This document shows, piece by piece, positions 4,350 to 6,797 of a stretch of DNA of 6,797 nucleotides. The stretch is from assembly GCA_036503065.1 (NCBI GenBank), contig DASXXM010000156.1:1-6797 (forward strand), written 5' to 3'. This stretch comes from DATEPR01 sp036503065. GTDB taxonomy: Bacteria; Actinomycetota; Actinomycetes; Mycobacteriales; Pseudonocardiaceae. How positions within the stretch are numbered: position 1 is the stretch's first letter; each line of letters begins with the position of its first letter. The notes under the pieces are model-generated. The model worked only from the letters and a program-made list of their open reading frames with translations, did no database searches and had not been told where the DNA came from. A program made the position numbers and the translations under genes.

Positions 4350-5657
4350 GTGACCACCGTTTCCTCGTCGTACCGCGGTCCGCGATCAGGGCGGGCCAGC
4401 CGGCCCGCGCCCGATCGGCTCTACGCCCGTTCCCGGCCGGTCGACACCACCACCGACCTGCTGGGGCTGCTGCCCAGCGGCGAGGACGCGCTGAGCTGGG
4501 TGCAGCGCGGCGACGGCCTCGTCGGCTGGGGGGTGGCGGCCCGGTTCGAGCCGTCCGGGCCCGACCGGTTCGCCGACGCGGCGCGGTGGTGGCGGGAGTT
4601 CTGCGCGGACGCCGAGGTCTACGACGAGGTCGGCCTGCCGGGCAGCGGGCTGGTGTCGTTCGTCAGCATGGCGTTCGCGGACGATCCGGGTGACTCGGTG
4701 CTCGTGGTGCCGGAGGTGGTGGTCGGCCGTCGAGCTGGTGTGACATGGGTCACCGAGATCAGCGTGGACCGGGGCGAACGGCCGGCCGGCGCGATGCGTC
4801 CGGTGCGGCCCGTGCGCACGCCGAGCACGGTGCGCTACGCGACCGGGCAGCTGTCCGTCACCGCCTACCGGGACGCGGTGGACAAGGCGGTGCGCCGGCT
4901 GCGGGACGGCGAACTGGGCAAGGTGGTCCTGGCGCACGACCTGCTGGCCACCATCCCGGCCGAGGACGGCCCGGTCGACCCGCGGTACCTGCTGGACGGC
5001 CTCGCCGACCGGTACCCGAACTGCTGGGTGTTCGCGGTGGCCGGGCTGGTCGGCGCGACCCCGGAACTGCTGTTGCGGCGCACCGGGGACACCGTGTCCG
5101 CCCGGGTACTCGCCGGCACCGTCTGGCCGCGCGACGACCTGGATCCCGACCAGCTGGCCGCGACACTGCTCGGCTCGGCCAAGAACCAGGCCGAGCACCG
5201 GTACGCGGTGGAGTCGCTGGCCGCGACACTGCGCCCGTTCTGCACCACGCTGACCGTGCCGTCCGAGCCGGAGGTGCTGCGGCTGCGCAACGTGCTGCAC
5301 CTGGCCACCGACGTGCACGGCCGGCTTGCCGAGGACGTGTCCTTGCTCACGCTGACCGGCGCCAGCCACCCGACCGCGGCCGTCGGCGGCACGCCCCGGG
5401 CAGCCGCCGTGGCGTTGATCGCCGAACTGGAAGGTATGGACCGCGGCCGCTACGCCGGTCCGGTCGGCTGGATCGACAGCACCGGGGACGGCGAGTTCGG
5501 CATCGCGCTGCGCTGCGCCCAGGTCGACGGCAACTCCGTCCGGCTGTTCGCGGGCTGCGGCATCGTGGCCGACTCCGACCCGGACAACGAGGTCGTCGAG
5601 GCCGCGGCCAAGTTCGTGCCGATGCGGGACGCCCTTGAATCCGTCCGGGAGCAGTGA
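4350..5657 (+). CDS. menF: Isochorismate synthase (MenF/EntC family)
   Basis: This 435-residue chorismate-utilising enzyme converts chorismate to isochorismate, the entry step of menaquinone (or catechol siderophore) synthesis. The C-terminal chorismate-binding domain is complete: GKVVLAHD (190-197) with the likely general-base Lys 191, GATPELLLR (235-243), SARVLAGTVWPRD (250-262), SAKNQAEHRYAVESL (276-290), SHPTAAVGGTP (339-349), YAGPVGWIDSTGDGEF (368-383), GIALRCAQV (384-392) and AGCGIVADSDPDNE (401-414), whose last Glu is a Mg2+ ligand in the family. The first 160 residues are the variable N-terminal part. GTG 4350 is preferred because of the -10 element 7 nt upstream; ATG 4329 would add seven residues, and neither has a Shine-Dalgarno site. 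MenF rather than a siderophore EntC is inferred from menG, menJ and nuo nearby and the absence of entB- or NRPS-like genes in view. Confidence 0.9.
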   Translation: MTTVSSSYRGPRSGRASRPAPDRLYARSRPVDTTTDLLGLLPSGEDALSWVQRGDGLVGWGVAARFEPSGPDRFADAARWWREFCADAEVYDEVGLPGSGLVSFVSMAFADDPGDSVLVVPEVVVGRRAGVTWVTEISVDRGERPAGAMRPVRPVRTPSTVRYATGQLSVTAYRDAVDKAVRRLRDGELGKVVLAHDLLATIPAEDGPVDPRYLLDGLADRYPNCWVFAVAGLVGATPELLLRRTGDTVSARVLAGTVWPRDDLDPDQLAATLLGSAKNQAEHRYAVESLAATLRPFCTTLTVPSEPEVLRLRNVLHLATDVHGRLAEDVSLLTLTGASHPTAAVGGTPRAAAVALIAELEGMDRGRYAGPVGWIDSTGDGEFGIALRCAQVDGNSVRLFAGCGIVADSDPDNEVVEAAAKFVPMRDALESVREQ

Positions 5658-5663
5658 CATTGG

Positions 5664-5782
5664 CTCGCTCCGCTCGCGAGGGTTCAGCCGCCTTTATGCG
5701 GTGTCTTCCCCTGCGCTCCACTCCGCGCCGCTGGCGCGTCGCTGCACTCCGCTCCGGGGAAGACACCGCGGCGGCCGAACCC
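5664..5782. repeat. Long imperfect inverted repeat downstream of menF
   Basis: A small hairpin CTCGC-TCCGCTC-GCGAG (5664-5680) starts 7 nt after the menF stop. It is followed by a large stem: left arm 5680-5711, right arm 5756-5782. The inner 14 bp are perfect (GCGGTGTCTTCCCC at 5698-5711 with its complement at 5756-5769). Next come GCCGCC/GGCGGC, an A/C mismatch and GGGTTC/GAACCC, with a single TTTAT bulge (5693-5697) in the left arm. The 44-nt loop holds its own perfect CGCGCC-GCT-GGCGCG hairpin (5724-5738) and repeated CTCCGC/CTCCAC words. It probably ends menF transcription and may be a copy of a dispersed repeat. Confidence 0.75.
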
Positions 5783-5951
5783 AAAAACACCCTGACGTCA
5801 CCTGGCCCGTCAAGAGTGAACATCATTCCACCGGTTGGACGCCCCGTTCGGCGGGAGCCCGGAGCGCTCGCGCGCGGTTAGGGTTCGGCGAACCGGTCAG
5901 CACTGGTCAACATGGCCGGAAACGACCCACCACACCGGAGACCGCCCGTCC
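5783..5951. other. Leader region of the ABC permease gene
   Basis: No gene is supported here. Visible elements are a TGACGTCA palindrome (5793-5800), a TANNNT-type TAGGGT (5879-5884), a GGTTC-GGC-GAACC hairpin (5882-5894) that overlaps it, and a direct repeat of GGTCA (5895-5899, 5904-5908). Promoter and operator for the transporter should lie here, but none can be assigned with confidence. Confidence 0.35.
5937..5940 (+). promoter_or_regulatory. Ribosome binding site of the ABC permease
   Basis: GGAG lies 11 nt before the GTG at 5952. It is the only Shine-Dalgarno-like sequence nearby and supports this start. Confidence 0.5.
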
Positions 5952-6797
5952 GTGATCACGTTCCTGCTGCGTCGGCTGGCCAACTACGTGGTGCTGTGCT
6001 TCGTCGTGGTGTTCCTCACGTACCTGCTGGCCTCGCTCACGTTCGATCCGATCGCGCTGCTGGTGCACCACCAGCCACCGCCGCCGCAGGCCGTGATCAA
6101 CGACAAGATCCGCCAGCTGCACCTGAACCAGCCGATCCCGCAGCGGTTCGTCGAATGGTTCGGCGGTGTGCTGCACGGCGACTTCGGCAACGACGTGTTC
6201 GGCAACCCGATCAACTCCGACCTGTGGACGCGGGCGCTGACCAGCCTGCGGCTGTTCGGCCTGGGCACGCTGATCGGCGTCGTGTTCGGGGTGCTGGTCG
6301 GGGTGGTCAGCGCGATCCGGCAGTACCGGGTCACCGACTACGTGGCCACGTTCGGGTCGTTCGTGCTGATCGCGATGCCGGTCTTCGTGCTCGGCACGCT
6401 GCTGAAGTTCGGCGCGATCAAGCTCAACCAGCTGACCGGCTCGGACTTCCTGGTGTTCGAGGGCGAGGTGACCCCGGGCTTCACCGGCAGTTTCGGCGCC
6501 GAACTCGGTGACCGGCTGCGGCACCTGATCCTGCCGACGCTCGCGATCGCGCTGGGTCTGGTCGCCTACTACAGCCGATATCAGCGCAACGCCATGCTCG
6601 ACGTGCTGGGCAGCGACTTTCTGCGCACCGCTCGCGCCAAGGGCCTGCGCCGCCGCCGCGCGCTGTACCGGCACGGCCTGCGGACCGCACTGATCCCGAT
6701 GGCCACGCTGTTCGCGTACGGCTTCGGCACGCTGATCGTGGGCGGCCCGTTCACCGAGCACATCTTCGACTGGCACGGCATGGGTGAGTGGCTGATC
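5952..6797 (+). CDS. ABC transporter permease, DppB/OppB (peptide/nickel) type, 5' part
   Basis: The first 282 residues of an inner-membrane permease are visible; the frame is open to the right edge, and the family is usually 310-340 residues, so most of the protein is present. The N-terminus (ITFLLRRLANYVVLCFVVVFLTYLLASLTFDP) is the typical first helix of DppB/OppB proteins. A periplasmic segment containing LHLNQPIPQRFVEWFGGVLHGDFG (56-79) follows, with the family pattern 'L.L.QP...R...W.......GD.G'. Helices lie at about 100-121, 130-152, 192-208 and 244-267. The EAA-type loop that contacts the ATPase is DFLRTARAKGLRRRRAL (222-238). The end HIFDWHGMGEW matches the family's 'iF..pGmG.l'. The start is GTG 5952, preceded by GGAG. 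Partner genes (second permease, ATPases, binding protein) would be expected to the right and are out of view. Substrate is unknown; peptides are most likely. Confidence 0.92.
   Translation, partial: MITFLLRRLANYVVLCFVVVFLTYLLASLTFDPIALLVHHQPPPPQAVINDKIRQLHLNQPIPQRFVEWFGGVLHGDFGNDVFGNPINSDLWTRALTSLRLFGLGTLIGVVFGVLVGVVSAIRQYRVTDYVATFGSFVLIAMPVFVLGTLLKFGAIKLNQLTGSDFLVFEGEVTPGFTGSFGAELGDRLRHLILPTLAIALGLVAYYSRYQRNAMLDVLGSDFLRTARAKGLRRRRALYRHGLRTALIPMATLFAYGFGTLIVGGPFTEHIFDWHGMGEWLI

Noticed and set aside
4386..5660. 424-codon open frame on the minus strand opposite menF
   Set aside because: It is the mirror of the menF reading frame, rich in Gly/Arg/His/Gln and without family motifs, whereas menF has a full chorismate-binding domain.
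5793..5800. TGACGTCA palindrome, similar to TTACGTCA near 2660-2667
   Set aside because: An 8-bp palindrome is too short to assign to a regulator, and the second occurrence has a mismatch and a different context.
5907..6776. 289-codon minus-strand frame opposite the permease
   Set aside because: It is rich in Gln/His/Arg/Asp with no motif, while the GTG-started plus frame gives an unmistakable DppB/OppB permease.

Overview
The window is GC-rich chromosomal DNA (strong G/C at third codon positions, several GTG starts, few Shine-Dalgarno sites) from an actinomycete. Protein wording (a mycobacterial-type MenG, a MenJ-type reductase, a DUF3592 protein) and gene order suggest the Pseudonocardiales (Amycolatopsis and relatives). 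That placement is inference from memory, not a database result. The theme is menaquinone (MK) respiration.

Layout. 1-298 (-): 5' part of nuoA, first gene of a complex I operon that continues beyond the left edge. 299-597: the nuo control region, with two perfect Rex operators in tandem and a possible IdeR/DtxR iron box. 598-2623 (-): menG then menJ as a two-gene unit with a 43-nt gap, for the last methylation and a side-chain reduction of MK. 2624-2714: short divergent promoter region. 2715-3551 (+): inositol monophosphatase-family enzyme. 3552-3739: convergent spacer with hairpins and an AT-richer tract carrying a perfect DnaA-box 9-mer. 3740-4240 (-): small DUF3592 membrane protein. 4241-4349: divergent promoter region. 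4350-5657 (+): menF-type isochorismate synthase. 5658-5951: spacer dominated by a long imperfect inverted repeat. 5952-6797 (+): 5' part of a DppB/OppB-type ABC permease that runs off the right edge.

How the genes fit together. MenF makes isochorismate, the committed precursor of MK. MenG methylates demethylmenaquinone and MenJ saturates one isoprene unit. NuoA belongs to the NADH dehydrogenase that reduces the resulting quinone. The Rex sites would link nuo expression to the NADH/NAD+ ratio. menG and menF, about 1.7 kb apart on opposite strands, share an identical 10-mer (TCGTACGCTC) that places a -10-like TACGCT 6-7 nt before the start codon. This suggests similar, probably leaderless, promoters. 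The phosphatase, DUF3592 and permease genes have no clear link to MK.

No tRNA, rRNA, CRISPR array, insertion sequence or novel defence-type system was recognised. The most informative material is in the intergenic regions.
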